Positions 14,360 through 22,056 are shown, counted from the first letter of the stretch. The stretch is 22,056 nucleotides of DNA from JBOICV01 sp050740255 (GCA_050740255.1 JBOICV010000143.1:1-22056); one strand, 5' to 3'. Numbers and translations: made by a program. The notes: generated by a model not told the origin, from the letters alone.

Positions 14360-14388
14360 TTCAGACCTGAAAACGGTGCGGGGAGTTC
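14360..14388 (-). promoter_or_regulatory. Sigma-E-like promoter of the DegP-type protease gene
   Basis: Minus strand: GAACTC (14388-14383), 17 bases, TCTGAA (14365-14360). Sigma-E promoters carry GGAACTT and a -10 such as GGTCTGA; here GGTCTGA is exact and the -35 differs at the last T and the first G. The predicted start near 14353 leaves a leader of about 29 bases to the ATG. The E. coli degP promoter has the same layout (GGAACTT ... TCTGA). Confidence 0.55.
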
Positions 14389-14410
14389 ACTTTGATATCG
14401 CTTATTGTCG

Positions 14411-15235
14411 CTAAGTCTTGGGACCAAGATGATCGACCAATTCACTTATCAGAGGTTTCAGGAAGTAAGATTCGGCAGGCATCAAATCTACGCGCAAACC
14501 CTGCGCTTTCAAGGTTTCCGCGACAATGGGCCCGATGGCGGCGATTTTCACCTGCCTGAAACCGTTTGCCAACACGGCCGAGCGCCCGGTGGCTTTAGCG
14601 ACGTCCAACAGGCGCAGCACCTGGGGCGTGCTGGTGAAGGCAATCGCATCCACCCGGCCTGCCGCCAGCGCATCGATCAGTGCGGCGACCTCGCGGTTTT
14701 CGGCCGCGTCGGCATAACGGTAGGGTGCTACGGGAAAGCTCAGCGCGCCCGCCTGCGCCAGAAAGTCCATAAGCGGCCGATTCGGCTCTTCGCCGTAAAG
14801 CTGCACGCCGACGCGGCGGTCACGCAACTCCAGCGTTCTCAGGGTTTCGATCACTCCCTCGGTGGTAGGGACGGCCGCGGGGAAATGCGGCTTCAAATCC
14901 ACTTCGCGCAAGGCGCGCGCCGGCTTCGGGCCGCGCGTGACGGTGCGCAGCTTGCCGAGCGCCGCGAGGAAGTCGGCGTGCACACCGGCGCGTTCGGCAA
15001 AACCGCGTAGCCGCCGCAGCCCTTCGCCGGTGAGCAGAATCAAATCATTGAACTGGCCCTCGCAACACAGCTTGAGCCAGGTTTCGATCGGTTTCGGATC
15101 GGGCGCGTCGTGAATGCCGACCAAGGGGCAGCGCAGCGGCAGCGCGCCGCGTTTCTCCAGCATTTCCGCAAACAGGTCGAGCTCGCGCGTCTCCGGCAGC
15201 GCAATCACGCGACCCGCCAAGGGCAAGGCAGTCAT
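14411..15235 (-). CDS. hemD: Uroporphyrinogen-III synthase
   Basis: Cyclises hydroxymethylbilane to uroporphyrinogen III with inversion of ring D (haem and sirohaem synthesis; cytoplasmic). The 274-residue protein follows the two-domain HemD pattern. Domain 1 has LAGRVIALPETRELDLFAEMLE and LRCPLVGIHD, and the hinge region carries KLRTVTRGPKPARAL. Domain 2 has VGVQLYGEEPN, FPVAPYRYADA, VDAIAFTSTPQVLRLLD and IAAIGPIVAETLKAQGL. HemD is poorly conserved, so the call rests on this arrangement of motifs. It is not next to hemC; instead it ends a run with hemH and overlaps the PEBP gene by 4 bases (ATGA). A hemD paralogue of the kind found apart from hemC is possible. Confidence 0.88.
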   Translation of the reverse strand: MTALPLAGRVIALPETRELDLFAEMLEKRGALPLRCPLVGIHDAPDPKPIETWLKLCCEGQFNDLILLTGEGLRRLRGFAERAGVHADFLAALGKLRTVTRGPKPARALREVDLKPHFPAAVPTTEGVIETLRTLELRDRRVGVQLYGEEPNRPLMDFLAQAGALSFPVAPYRYADAAENREVAALIDALAAGRVDAIAFTSTPQVLRLLDVAKATGRSAVLANGFRQVKIAAIGPIVAETLKAQGLRVDLMPAESYFLKPLISELVDHLGPKT

Positions 15236-15861
15236 AGCACGACTTTGGGATTCAGCGTGTAGCGACCCGTGAGACTTGCCTCGGCGAGCACATGTCCTTT
15301 GATGGCAGTCATGACCTCCGCGACCGTGAACGCGCCTTCGACCGGACAGCGCGCGAGATCGGTGGCGTAAACCGTGAAGCGGTAACGGTGCGGGATGGAG
15401 TCGTTCCAGGGCGGGCAGGGGCCGTCGTAACCGAGATAAGTCCCGCCCATCTGCGCATCGCTGGCAAACCAGCCGCTGTAGTCGTTCTTGCCTTGGCGCG
15501 CGCCGGCCGGACCCGCCGGCACCGATTTACCTTTGGGCGTGACGCCTTGCGAGCAGGCGCCTTCCGCCAGCTCGGTCAGGTTCGCAGGTATATCCACCAT
15601 GACCCAGTGGGTGAAATCCAGGCGCGGCAGATCGGCCGGCACGCTCTTGCCGTCCTGGTTCACATCGTCGCCGCGCGAGGGTACGTCCACGTCAACGCAG
15701 GTGAGCACAAACGACTGCGTGTTCTTAGGCGCTTCGCTCCAGGTGAGATGCGGGCTCAAGTTTTCGCTGAGGCGAACATGCATCGCTTGGTCCGGCACGC
15801 AGAACGCGAAGCGACCTGGAATCGGCGCGCCGTCTTTAATACTCTGGCTACTAAGCTTCAT
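15232..15861 (-). CDS. YbhB/YbcL family (PEBP-like) protein
   Basis: A 209-residue phosphatidylethanolamine-binding-protein homologue, soluble and without a signal peptide. Family marks: NLSPHLTWSEAPKNTQSFVL, the DPDAP-like element as VDVDVPSRGDD, FTHWVMVDIPANL, GYDGPCPPWND and PHRYRFTVYATD with the conserved His. It is longer than E. coli YbhB (158) because of inserts after VPSRGDD (NQDGKSVPADLP) and before GPCPP. Ligand and role are unknown. GAGGT about 7 bases before the ATG is a good ribosome binding site. It lies 17 bases after sohB and overlaps hemD. Confidence 0.92.
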   Translation of the reverse strand: MKLSSQSIKDGAPIPGRFAFCVPDQAMHVRLSENLSPHLTWSEAPKNTQSFVLTCVDVDVPSRGDDVNQDGKSVPADLPRLDFTHWVMVDIPANLTELAEGACSQGVTPKGKSVPAGPAGARQGKNDYSGWFASDAQMGGTYLGYDGPCPPWNDSIPHRYRFTVYATDLARCPVEGAFTVAEVMTAIKGHVLAEASLTGRYTLNPKVVL

Positions 15862-15878
15862 GGCGTGACCTCAGCGGA

Positions 15879-16883
15879 TTAGCTCCTCTGCGCACGCTGC
15901 CAGATGCGGCTCAGCCCCTGAAGCAAGCGCTCGGGCAGCGGCTGACGTGCCTTGTAATGCACCTCGAAAATATCACGCTCTTTCGAAGCTGCCAGCAGGT
16001 AGTCGTCGCTGGTCTGCAGCGCATCCACCAGCTTCAGCTCGAGTGCGCGCCGGCCATACCAGTGCTCGCCGGTGGCGACCTGCTCGATTTCCACCAGCGG
16101 CCGGTTGTCGCGCACGAATTGTTTGAATAACTGGTGCGCTTCCTCCAGCTCTTCGCGGAACTTGGCGCGCCCCTCGTCGGTATTTTCTCCGAACAGGGTG
16201 AGAGTGCGCTTGTGCTGGCCGGCGGTATGCTGCTCGAAATCCACGTTGTGCTGCTTGAGCAAGCGGTTGAAGTTGGGCAGTTGTCCGACCACACCGATGG
16301 AGCCGATCACCGCGAAGGGCGCGGCGATGACGCGATCGGCCACGCAAGCCATCAGGTAACCGCCGCTGGCCGCGACCTTGTCCACCGCGGCAGTGAGCTT
16401 GATGCCTTGCTCGCGCAGCCGCCGCAGTTGCGACGCCGCCAGGCCGTAGCCGTGCACCATGCCGCCGGGACTTTCCAGGCGCAGCAGTACTTCGTCCTGA
16501 CGGCCCGCCACCTGCAGCACGGTACTGACCTCGACCCGCAGATGATCCACCGCGGTGGCGCGCAGGTCGCCGTCGAAGTCCAGCACGAACAGACGCGGCT
16601 GCGGCGCCTTGCCCAGCTTGGCCTCCTTGGCACGCTGCTTGTGTTCGGTCTTCTTGTTCTTCAAGCGCTGTTTGAATTCATGCGGCGTGAGCACGGCATG
16701 AAACAGCGCGTCCGCCATATTCTCGAAGCGGCGGTTGATATGGCGGATATCGAGATGTTCCTCGGCCTGTTCCTTGAAATGCCGGCGCAGATTGGCGAGC
16801 GCCGCCAGTACCAGCACCACCGCGGCGACCACGGTCGCGGTCTTGGCCAGAAACAAGCCGTATTGGAAAACGTAATCAAGCAT
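15879..16883 (-). CDS. sohB: Inner-membrane S49 protease SohB
   Basis: Membrane-anchored serine protease of the SppA/S49 family. The 334-residue protein has an N-terminal membrane segment (residues 12-30, AKTATVVAAVVLVLAALAN), a basic linker (65-95), and the S49 domain. This has LLRLESPGGMVHGYG, nucleophile Ser173 (VAASGGYLMACVAD), GSIGVVGQLPNFNRLL and HTAGQHKRTLTLFGEN with the general-base Lys225, then EQVATGEHWYGRRALELKLVD. Similarity to E. coli SohB is very close in these stretches. It lies 24 bases after hemH and 17 before the PEBP gene; AAGGA stands about 11-12 bases before the ATG, slightly far. In E. coli sohB is not with haem genes. Confidence 0.95.
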   Translation of the reverse strand: MLDYVFQYGLFLAKTATVVAAVVLVLAALANLRRHFKEQAEEHLDIRHINRRFENMADALFHAVLTPHEFKQRLKNKKTEHKQRAKEAKLGKAPQPRLFVLDFDGDLRATAVDHLRVEVSTVLQVAGRQDEVLLRLESPGGMVHGYGLAASQLRRLREQGIKLTAAVDKVAASGGYLMACVADRVIAAPFAVIGSIGVVGQLPNFNRLLKQHNVDFEQHTAGQHKRTLTLFGENTDEGRAKFREELEEAHQLFKQFVRDNRPLVEIEQVATGEHWYGRRALELKLVDALQTSDDYLLAASKERDIFEVHYKARQPLPERLLQGLSRIWQRAQRS

Positions 16884-16907
16884 GAGCGCGTATATCCTTG
16901 TAGAAAA

Positions 16908-17894
16908 TCAGTCCCAGCTCTGCGTATGTCTGCGGATCAGACCCGCGAGCGCAGCAATATGTTCAGGGCCGGCATTGAGCGCGGGAATGTAGCGCAATTC
17001 CTCTCCGCCGGCGGCGCGGAAAATAGCACGATTCTGCTGTGCAATCTCTTCCAGGGTCTCCAGACAGTCGGCGGCGAAGCCGGGGCAGATGACATCCAGC
17101 GTCTGCACGCCTTGTCGGGCAAGGCCGCTCACCGTGGCGTCGGTGTAGGGTTGCAGCCAGCGCGCGCGCCCGAGCCGGCTTTGGTAGCTCAGCACCCAGT
17201 CCTGGTCTTTCAATCCGAGCGATTGCGCGAGCAGTTTGGCCGTCGTTTCACATTGGCGGGAATAGGGATCACCTTGGTCTACGAAACTCTGGGGCAAACC
17301 GTGAAAGCTCATCAGCAGCTTGCCGCCGCGGCCGTTTTCCTGCCAGTGCCGGCGCACACTGGCTGCCAGCGCAGCGACATAGCCGTCATCGTCGTGGTAA
17401 TCCTTGATACAGCGTAGCTCGGCCGGCGCGCCCGCCCGCCGGAGATGGGCGGCGACGGCCGCCAGGCTGCTGGCAGTCGTGCTTTCGGAGTATTGGGGAT
17501 AGAGCGGCAGGGCCAGCACGCGCTTGACGCCGGCCTGCAACAGGTTTTTCAGGCCGGCGGCGATGGACGGTTGTCCGTAGCGCATCGCCAGCGCTACGCT
17601 GTGCTCGGGCAAAATCCTGGCGAGTGCTTGCCGCTGTTCGCGCGAAATGACCAGCAGCGGCGAGCCCTGCGGCGTCCAGATGGACGCATATTTATGCGCC
17701 AGCGCGCGCCCCCGGAAGGGCAGGATCAGGCCAAACAGGAGCGGCCACCAGATCAGCCGTGGGATATTGACCACCCGCCGATCGAGCAGAAACTCGCGCA
17801 GAAAACGCCGGATCGCAGCGGCCGTGGGCGCAGCCGGTGTACCCAGATTGATGAGCAGTACACCGCAGCGCGGCGCCTGCGCCGCTTCGGTCAT
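16908..17894 (-). CDS. hemH: Ferrochelatase
   Basis: Inserts ferrous iron into protoporphyrin IX, the last step of haem synthesis; membrane-associated in the cytoplasm. The 328-residue protein has GVLLINLGTP (11-20), PLYPQYSESTTAS (130-142), the metal-site His198 in MSFHGLPQ, YQSRLGRARWLQPYT (237-251), and Glu279 in CPGFAADCLETLEEI. No C-terminal extension is seen. The ATG overlaps the stop of the upstream AGCS symporter gene (ATGA at 17894-17891), so translation is coupled. With hemD 1.7 kb further along the same run it gives two haem steps in one likely operon. Confidence 0.97.
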   Translation of the reverse strand: MTEAAQAPRCGVLLINLGTPAAPTAAAIRRFLREFLLDRRVVNIPRLIWWPLLFGLILPFRGRALAHKYASIWTPQGSPLLVISREQRQALARILPEHSVALAMRYGQPSIAAGLKNLLQAGVKRVLALPLYPQYSESTTASSLAAVAAHLRRAGAPAELRCIKDYHDDDGYVAALAASVRRHWQENGRGGKLLMSFHGLPQSFVDQGDPYSRQCETTAKLLAQSLGLKDQDWVLSYQSRLGRARWLQPYTDATVSGLARQGVQTLDVICPGFAADCLETLEEIAQQNRAIFRAAGGEELRYIPALNAGPEHIAALAGLIRRHTQSWD

Positions 17895-19567
17895 GTGCGG
17901 GGCTTGAGCTCGCCGCGCTTGAGTTTATCGAGGTAGGCGCGGTAGGCGCGCATGGCCTTGTGCGCGAACAGAATCGTCAACGGCAGATTGATGACCAGCA
18001 TCAGTCCGAAGCCGAAGGTGCTGATATTGTCGAGCTCCAGCGGCGTGCGGATGAAGCCGGTGCAGGCGAGGAAACCCAGCCCGCACCACAACAGGCGGTA
18101 AGGCGTCACCCAGCGTTCGCCGAACAGATAGACCACGCCCTGTTCACCGTAATAACTCCAGGAAATCATGGTCGAGACCGCGAACAACCACACGGCTAGC
18201 GTCACCATCCAGCGGCCCAGTCCCGCGTGCGCCTGGTCAAAGGCGCGCGCCGTCAGCGTGGCGCCGGTGTAGCTGGCGAAGACGCCGCGGTCCTTAAGCT
18301 GCAGCGCCGCGTCGGCGCTGACCGCGCCCCATTGCGCGACAAGCTGTCCGTCCTGAGCGACGACGGTGCCGTCGAGGCGATGCACGTCGCCACCGGTGCG
18401 GGGGTTGGGGCTGCCGTCGAGCAGCGCGAACACGCTATCCCCGGCCTTCCATGCGCCGGTGTTTTTGGGCGGCAGGGGTGAGCGCTCCAGCGTCCAGCTA
18501 CCGGCCGTGTCTTTGACCACTGGGGGCGGGGTTTCCCAGGTCGCCTCCGGCGGGTAGCGCCACAGGCCGGTGACCAGAATCACGAGCGCCGTAATCGTGC
18601 ACACAACGAGCGTATCCACAAAGGGTTCGAGCCCGGCGACGATGCCCTCGGTCACCGGCTCGGTGGTTTTCACCGCGGAATGAGCGATGGGCGCGGAGCC
18701 GAAACCCGCTTCATTCGAGAAGATGGCGCGCTTCATGCCCCACAGAAAGGCATAGCCGACGCCGCCGCCGATGAAGGCGCCCTGCGCCTCCGTCGGGCTG
18801 AAGGCGTGGGTGAAGATCAGCCGGAATACCTGCGGCAAGAGTTCGGCGTTGATGACCAGCACATACAGGCCCGCCAGGACGTAGGTGCCGCACATGAAGG
18901 GCGTGAGAAAGGCGGCGATCTGGCCGATGCGCCGGATACCGCCAATGATCACCAGGCCCACCGTGACTGCCAGAATCACGCCGACCACGATTTGCGGGAC
19001 GCCGAAATAACTATAGGTCAGATCGGCCACGTTCCAGGCTTGGAACATATTGCCGCCGGTAAAACCGCCGATGATTAGCGCGACGCAGAATATGCCGCCG
19101 ACGAACTTGCCCACGCCCGCCAGTTTCGGGTGCATCTCGGCCAGCGCCTTGCGCGCGACCCACATCGGTCCGCCATGCGGCTCGCCCGCATGCTCGGCGT
19201 TGCGATAGAGCAGGGACAGCGTCACCTCGGTGCTCTTGACCGCCATCCCCAAGAAACCCACCACCCACATCCAGAACACCGCGCCGGGACCGCCGATGGC
19301 CACCGCCAGCGCCACGCCGCCGATATTGCCGAGGCCGACCGTCGCGGACAGCGCCGCAGACAGCGCCTGGAAATGCGACAGTGCGCCTTTGCCGGCGCTG
19401 TGATCGTAGCGGCCCAGGGTCAGCGCCACGCCGTGGGTCAGCGCGCGGTACTGGATGAATACGCTCCAGAGCGTGAACAGCGCGCCCGCACCGAGCACCA
19501 CGAACAGCACGGCATTGCTGTAAATCAGGCCATTGGCGAAGTCGAGAAAGGCGAAAAAAAGTTCCAT
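17891..19567 (-). CDS. AGCS family sodium/alanine symporter with large extra insert
   Basis: Sodium-coupled import of alanine/glycine-type amino acids across the inner membrane. The 558-residue protein carries the family stretches QALSAALSATVGLGNIGGVA (68-87), GEPHGGPMWVARKAL, GMKRAIFSNEAGFGSAPIAH (277-296), and hydrophobic membrane spans throughout. Normal AGCS proteins have about 440-500 residues. Here residues about 338-432 form a hydrophilic insert between membrane segments, rich in Trp/Gly/Pro (PPEATWETPPP to KDRGVFASY), probably on the periplasmic side. Some AGCS proteins carry comparable inserts, but its role is not known to me. It overlaps hemH by 4 bases and follows the NSS gene by 13 bases. 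Confidence 0.93.
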   Translation of the reverse strand: MELFFAFLDFANGLIYSNAVLFVVLGAGALFTLWSVFIQYRALTHGVALTLGRYDHSAGKGALSHFQALSAALSATVGLGNIGGVALAVAIGGPGAVFWMWVVGFLGMAVKSTEVTLSLLYRNAEHAGEPHGGPMWVARKALAEMHPKLAGVGKFVGGIFCVALIIGGFTGGNMFQAWNVADLTYSYFGVPQIVVGVILAVTVGLVIIGGIRRIGQIAAFLTPFMCGTYVLAGLYVLVINAELLPQVFRLIFTHAFSPTEAQGAFIGGGVGYAFLWGMKRAIFSNEAGFGSAPIAHSAVKTTEPVTEGIVAGLEPFVDTLVVCTITALVILVTGLWRYPPEATWETPPPVVKDTAGSWTLERSPLPPKNTGAWKAGDSVFALLDGSPNPRTGGDVHRLDGTVVAQDGQLVAQWGAVSADAALQLKDRGVFASYTGATLTARAFDQAHAGLGRWMVTLAVWLFAVSTMISWSYYGEQGVVYLFGERWVTPYRLLWCGLGFLACTGFIRTPLELDNISTFGFGLMLVINLPLTILFAHKAMRAYRAYLDKLKRGELKPRT

Positions 19568-19580
19568 GTATTGTTTCTGC

Positions 19581-20912
19581 TTATCCGATGAAGGCCGAGA
19601 TCATGATCCAGGCGATGCCCGGCGGCGCGAGGAAGCGCAGCACGAACAGCCACAGTGGCGCCCAGGGCTGATGCAATGCGCCGTCGTTGGACAGCGCCTG
19701 CAAGGCCGGCTTGGCCCAGCGCCAGCCGACGAAGAAGGCAGTGAGAATTCCGCCCACCTGCAGCAGCACGCTATTGGAGAGGAAGTCGAGCAGGTCGAAG
19801 AAGCTCTTGCCCGCTATCGTGTAGCCGCTCCCGACGCCGAAGGACAGCGAGGCTGGAATGCTGATTAAGAAGCACACCGCCGACGCGCTCCAGACCAGAG
19901 TACTGCGGGACATTTTCTTTTCGTCCACGCCCCAGGCCACCAGCGGTTCAAGGATGGATACCGCCGAAGTCAGCGCGGCGATCGCGAGCAGTGCAAAGAA
20001 CAGCACGCCGAAGAAAGCGCCGAAAGGCATGGCCTGGAACACCGCGGGCAGAGTGATGAAGGTTAGACCCGGCCCGGCGCTTGGGCTCAGGCCCGCGGCG
20101 AACACGGCCGGAATAATCATCAGGCCGGCCAGCACCGCAGCCGCGGCGTCGAGCAGCACGACGGTAAGCGCCGCTGAGGGCAGGTTCTCGTCCTTTTTGA
20201 GGTAAGAGCCGTAAGTCAGCATCGCGCCCATGCCGATGGAGAGCGAGAAGAAGGCTTGCGAGATCGCGTCACGGAAGGTTGCAGCCGTCACCTTGCTGAA
20301 GTCGGGCACAAGGTAAAAAGCCAGCCCCTTCGCCGCGCCCGGCAGCGTGACCGCGCGCGCCACCAGTATCAACAGCAGAACAAACAGCGCGGGCATCAGG
20401 ATCTTGTTCCAGCGTTCAATGCCGCTGGTGATGCCGCCGCTGACGATCAGCGCGGTCAGCAGCATGAATATGCCGGCGTACGCAATCGGCTCCAGCGGAC
20501 TGCTGACGAAGCCATTGAAGATCTCGGCAAATCCCTGCGTATCGGTTTGCGTGAGTACTCCGCGCGCCATGAATACGATGTAGGCGAGCGTCCAGCCTGC
20601 GACCACGATGTAGAACGAGAGGATGATGAAGCCGGTCAGGATGCCGAGCACCCCGACGATGGCCCAGGCACCGCCACCCAACTGCCGGAAGGCGCCGACC
20701 GGATTCCGCTGTGCTGTGCGCCCCAGTACCATCTCCGCCAGCATCAGGCTCAGGCCGAAGCCGATGACGATGCCCAGATAGATCAATAGGAAAGCGCCGC
20801 CGCCATTGCTGCCGGTCATATAGGGGAAGCGCCAGATATTGCCCAGGCCGATGGCCGAACCGGCCGCCGCCATGATGAAACCCAAACGACTGCCCCAGTG
20901 TTCTCTGGTCAT
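19581..20912 (-). CDS. Neurotransmitter:sodium symporter (NSS/SNF) family transporter
   Basis: A sodium-coupled amino-acid symporter of the LeuT fold in the inner membrane. The 443-residue protein starts with the family signature WGSRLGFIMAAAGSAIGLGN followed by IWRFPYMTGSNGGGAF, covering the unwound TM1 that holds sodium and substrate. Further marks are AQRNPVGAFRQLG, the TM6 region QAFFSLSIGMGAMLTYGSY, and about 11-12 hydrophobic spans. Length is normal for bacterial members. Substrate cannot be read from sequence. It is the first gene of the run leading to the AGCS symporter and hemH; GGGGAATC precedes its ATG by a few bases. Its promoter should lie in 20913-21107, where I see no clear boxes. 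Confidence 0.94.
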   Translation of the reverse strand: MTREHWGSRLGFIMAAAGSAIGLGNIWRFPYMTGSNGGGAFLLIYLGIVIGFGLSLMLAEMVLGRTAQRNPVGAFRQLGGGAWAIVGVLGILTGFIILSFYIVVAGWTLAYIVFMARGVLTQTDTQGFAEIFNGFVSSPLEPIAYAGIFMLLTALIVSGGITSGIERWNKILMPALFVLLLILVARAVTLPGAAKGLAFYLVPDFSKVTAATFRDAISQAFFSLSIGMGAMLTYGSYLKKDENLPSAALTVVLLDAAAAVLAGLMIIPAVFAAGLSPSAGPGLTFITLPAVFQAMPFGAFFGVLFFALLAIAALTSAVSILEPLVAWGVDEKKMSRSTLVWSASAVCFLISIPASLSFGVGSGYTIAGKSFFDLLDFLSNSVLLQVGGILTAFFVGWRWAKPALQALSNDGALHQPWAPLWLFVLRFLAPPGIAWIMISAFIG

Positions 20913-20957
20913 GATTCCCCGCGCGATTTCACATCATGCCGTGCACAGGCCTGCAGC

Positions 20958-21068
20958 TTAAACGCTTGGCATGCTGAGCGAAACGCAATGTAACGCCGGG
21001 GCGGCGAGCACCAGCGCCAGCGCGGTCAGCAGGCTGCGCGATCGTGCCAGCCACGAGTTCGGTTGCAT
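20958..21068 (-). CDS. Possible 36-residue hydrophobic small protein
   Basis: A short ATG-to-TAA frame in the 195-bp gap between the NSS gene and the thiolase. It encodes MQPNSWLARSRSLLTALALV continuing through LAAPALHCVSLSMPSV: a basic start and a 14-residue hydrophobic core, like a signal anchor. There is no ribosome binding site before the ATG and the length could arise by chance in GC-rich DNA. Low confidence; otherwise I see nothing in this gap. Confidence 0.15.
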   Translation of the reverse strand: MQPNSWLARSRSLLTALALVLAAPALHCVSLSMPSV

Positions 21069-21107
21069 TGGGGCGCCGCTTCAGCCGCGCGGCTTCCCGG
21101 CTTTCTC

Positions 21108-22056
21108 CTATCTCTCCAGAATCGCGGTCACGCCCTGGCCGCCGGCCGCGCAGATGGAAATCAGACAACGCCCCGAGCCTTTCTGGCTGAGGAGCTTCGC
21201 CGCCGTGTGCAGGATGCGCCCGCCGGTCGCCGCAAAGGGATGGCCCAGTGCCACCGAGCTGCCTTTCACATTGAGCTTGCTGCGGTCAATCGAGCCGAGC
21301 GGCTGGTTGAGGCCGAGGCGGTCGCGGCAGAACTTCGCGTCGTCCCAGGCCTTTAATGTGCACAGCACCTGGCCGGCGAAGGCTTCGTGAATTTCGTAGT
21401 AGTCGAAGTCTTGCAGCTTCAGTCCTGCGCGTTTGAGCATGCGCGGCATGGCGTAGGCCGGCGCCATCAGCAGCCCTTCTTTCTTGCCGACGAAATCCAC
21501 CGCCGCGGTTTCGCCGTGCGTGAGATAGGCCAGCACCGGCAGCTTATGACTCTTGGCCCATTCGTCGGTCGCCAGCAGTACCGCCGAGGCGCCGTCGGTC
21601 AGCGGGGTCGAGTTGCCCGCGGTCAGCGTGCCCTTACCGCTTTTCTTGTCGTATGCCGGTTTGAGCGTCGCCAGTTTTTCCAGCGTGGTGTCGGCGCGCA
21701 GATTATTGTCGCGCTTGACGCCGTGGAAAGGCACGACCAGATCGTCGAAGAAGCCTTCGTCATAGCCCTTGGCCGCGTTGCTATGCGAGGCGTAGGCGAG
21801 CTGATCCTGGGCCTCGCGCGTAATGCCCCATTCCTTGACCATGAGTTCGCAGCTATCGCCCATGGAGAGTCTGGTGCGCGGTTCCTGCACCGAAGGGGTG
21901 AGCGGCATCAGCATCGACAAGCGAAAGCGCAGCAGCAACCGGGCGCGATCGCCGCCGCTCTTCGCACGGTTCAGGTCCAGCAGCAGCGTGCGCAGCTTGT
22001 CGCCCACCGCGATCGGCGCATCTGACGTCGTGTCCACGCCGCCGGCGATGCCGCAG
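21108..22056 (-). CDS. Thiolase (acetyl-CoA C-acyltransferase, FadI-like), C-terminal part
   Basis: Cleaves 3-ketoacyl-CoA (or condenses acetyl-CoA) in fatty-acid metabolism; cytoplasmic. The frame is open from the right edge: codons upstream of a GTG at 22037 read CGIAGG and continue into VDTTSDAPIAVG, an internal thiolase region, so the start and the N-terminal nucleophilic Cys are outside. About 315 residues are present. Seen are NSTPLTDGASAVLLATDEWA, the catalytic His in IHEAFAGQ, VALGHPFAATGGR, and the second catalytic Cys in CAAGGQGVTAILE at the C-terminus. HEAFA and LxGPA-like spacing resemble E. coli FadI more than the NEAFA thiolases. A fadJ partner, if any, would be outside the window. 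Confidence 0.93.
   Translation of the reverse strand, partial: CGIAGGVDTTSDAPIAVGDKLRTLLLDLNRAKSGGDRARLLLRFRLSMLMPLTPSVQEPRTRLSMGDSCELMVKEWGITREAQDQLAYASHSNAAKGYDEGFFDDLVVPFHGVKRDNNLRADTTLEKLATLKPAYDKKSGKGTLTAGNSTPLTDGASAVLLATDEWAKSHKLPVLAYLTHGETAAVDFVGKKEGLLMAPAYAMPRMLKRAGLKLQDFDYYEIHEAFAGQVLCTLKAWDDAKFCRDRLGLNQPLGSIDRSKLNVKGSSVALGHPFAATGGRILHTAAKLLSQKGSGRCLISICAAGGQGVTAILER

Noticed and set aside
16134..17417. 427-codon open frame on the plus strand
   Set aside because: It lies antisense across sohB and hemH, both of which have clear catalytic motifs; the frame stays open because of GC-rich codon bias and has no family motifs.
20913..21107. Search for a terminator after the thiolase and a promoter before the NSS gene
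   Set aside because: GCCGCGCGGC-type palindromic bases occur but without a T-run, and no -35/-10 pair of acceptable quality was seen.
1..22056. Mobile elements, CRISPR, tRNA, toxin-antitoxin or defence genes
   Set aside because: No transposase or integrase motifs, no regularly spaced repeats, no cloverleaf-like sequences and no defence families seen; gene content is housekeeping throughout.

Overview
The window looks like a stretch of core chromosome from a GC-rich gammaproteobacterium. The strongest evidence is the gene order TIGR02449 - zapA - 6S RNA (ssrS) - fau, which is characteristic of Gammaproteobacteria. A SohB protease very close to the E. coli protein, a TatD of the E. coli type and a FadI-type thiolase agree with this. 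The MetX/MetW route to methionine and the high GC point away from Enterobacterales and towards lineages such as Nevskiales, Steroidobacterales, Xanthomonadales or Chromatiales; that placement is inference. I see no phage, transposase, CRISPR array, tRNA or rRNA. Both edges cut genes: ilvD on the left (C-terminal part present) and a thiolase on the right (C-terminal part present).

Left part (1-4745): the end of ilvD (+) is followed by a dispersed-type hairpin repeat, an orphan protein-kinase-fold gene (-), a good intrinsic terminator, a secreted beta/gamma-crystallin-like protein (-) and tatD (-). A divergent + pair follows: a COG2945-type alpha/beta hydrolase overlapping a secreted DUF3047 protein.

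Middle (4747-12685): a tight minus-strand operon runs proC - yggT - metX - metW - DUF4426, joining proline and methionine biosynthesis. Divergent from it is ilvA (+), whose stop codon overlaps the stop of the converging GST gene. A second minus-strand run is TIGR02449 - zapA - 6S RNA - fau - EVE protein - GST, with ATGA overlaps between the coding genes except where the RNA gene sits. Two copies of an inverted-repeat (REP-like) element flank the zapA/6S locus.

Right part (12960-22056): a periplasmic DegP/DegQ protease has its own sigma-E-like promoter. Upstream of it lies a compact six-gene minus-strand run: NSS sodium symporter - AGCS sodium/alanine symporter - hemH - sohB - PEBP-like - hemD. 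It places two haem biosynthesis enzymes in one unit with two amino-acid transporters and an inner-membrane protease. The partial thiolase lies beyond.

I did not find a convincing previously undescribed system. The points most worth checking are the orphan kinase-like protein with altered catalytic motifs, the secreted crystallin-like protein, the roughly 95-residue insert in the AGCS transporter, the mixed haem/transporter operon, and the predicted 6S RNA and sigma-E promoters.
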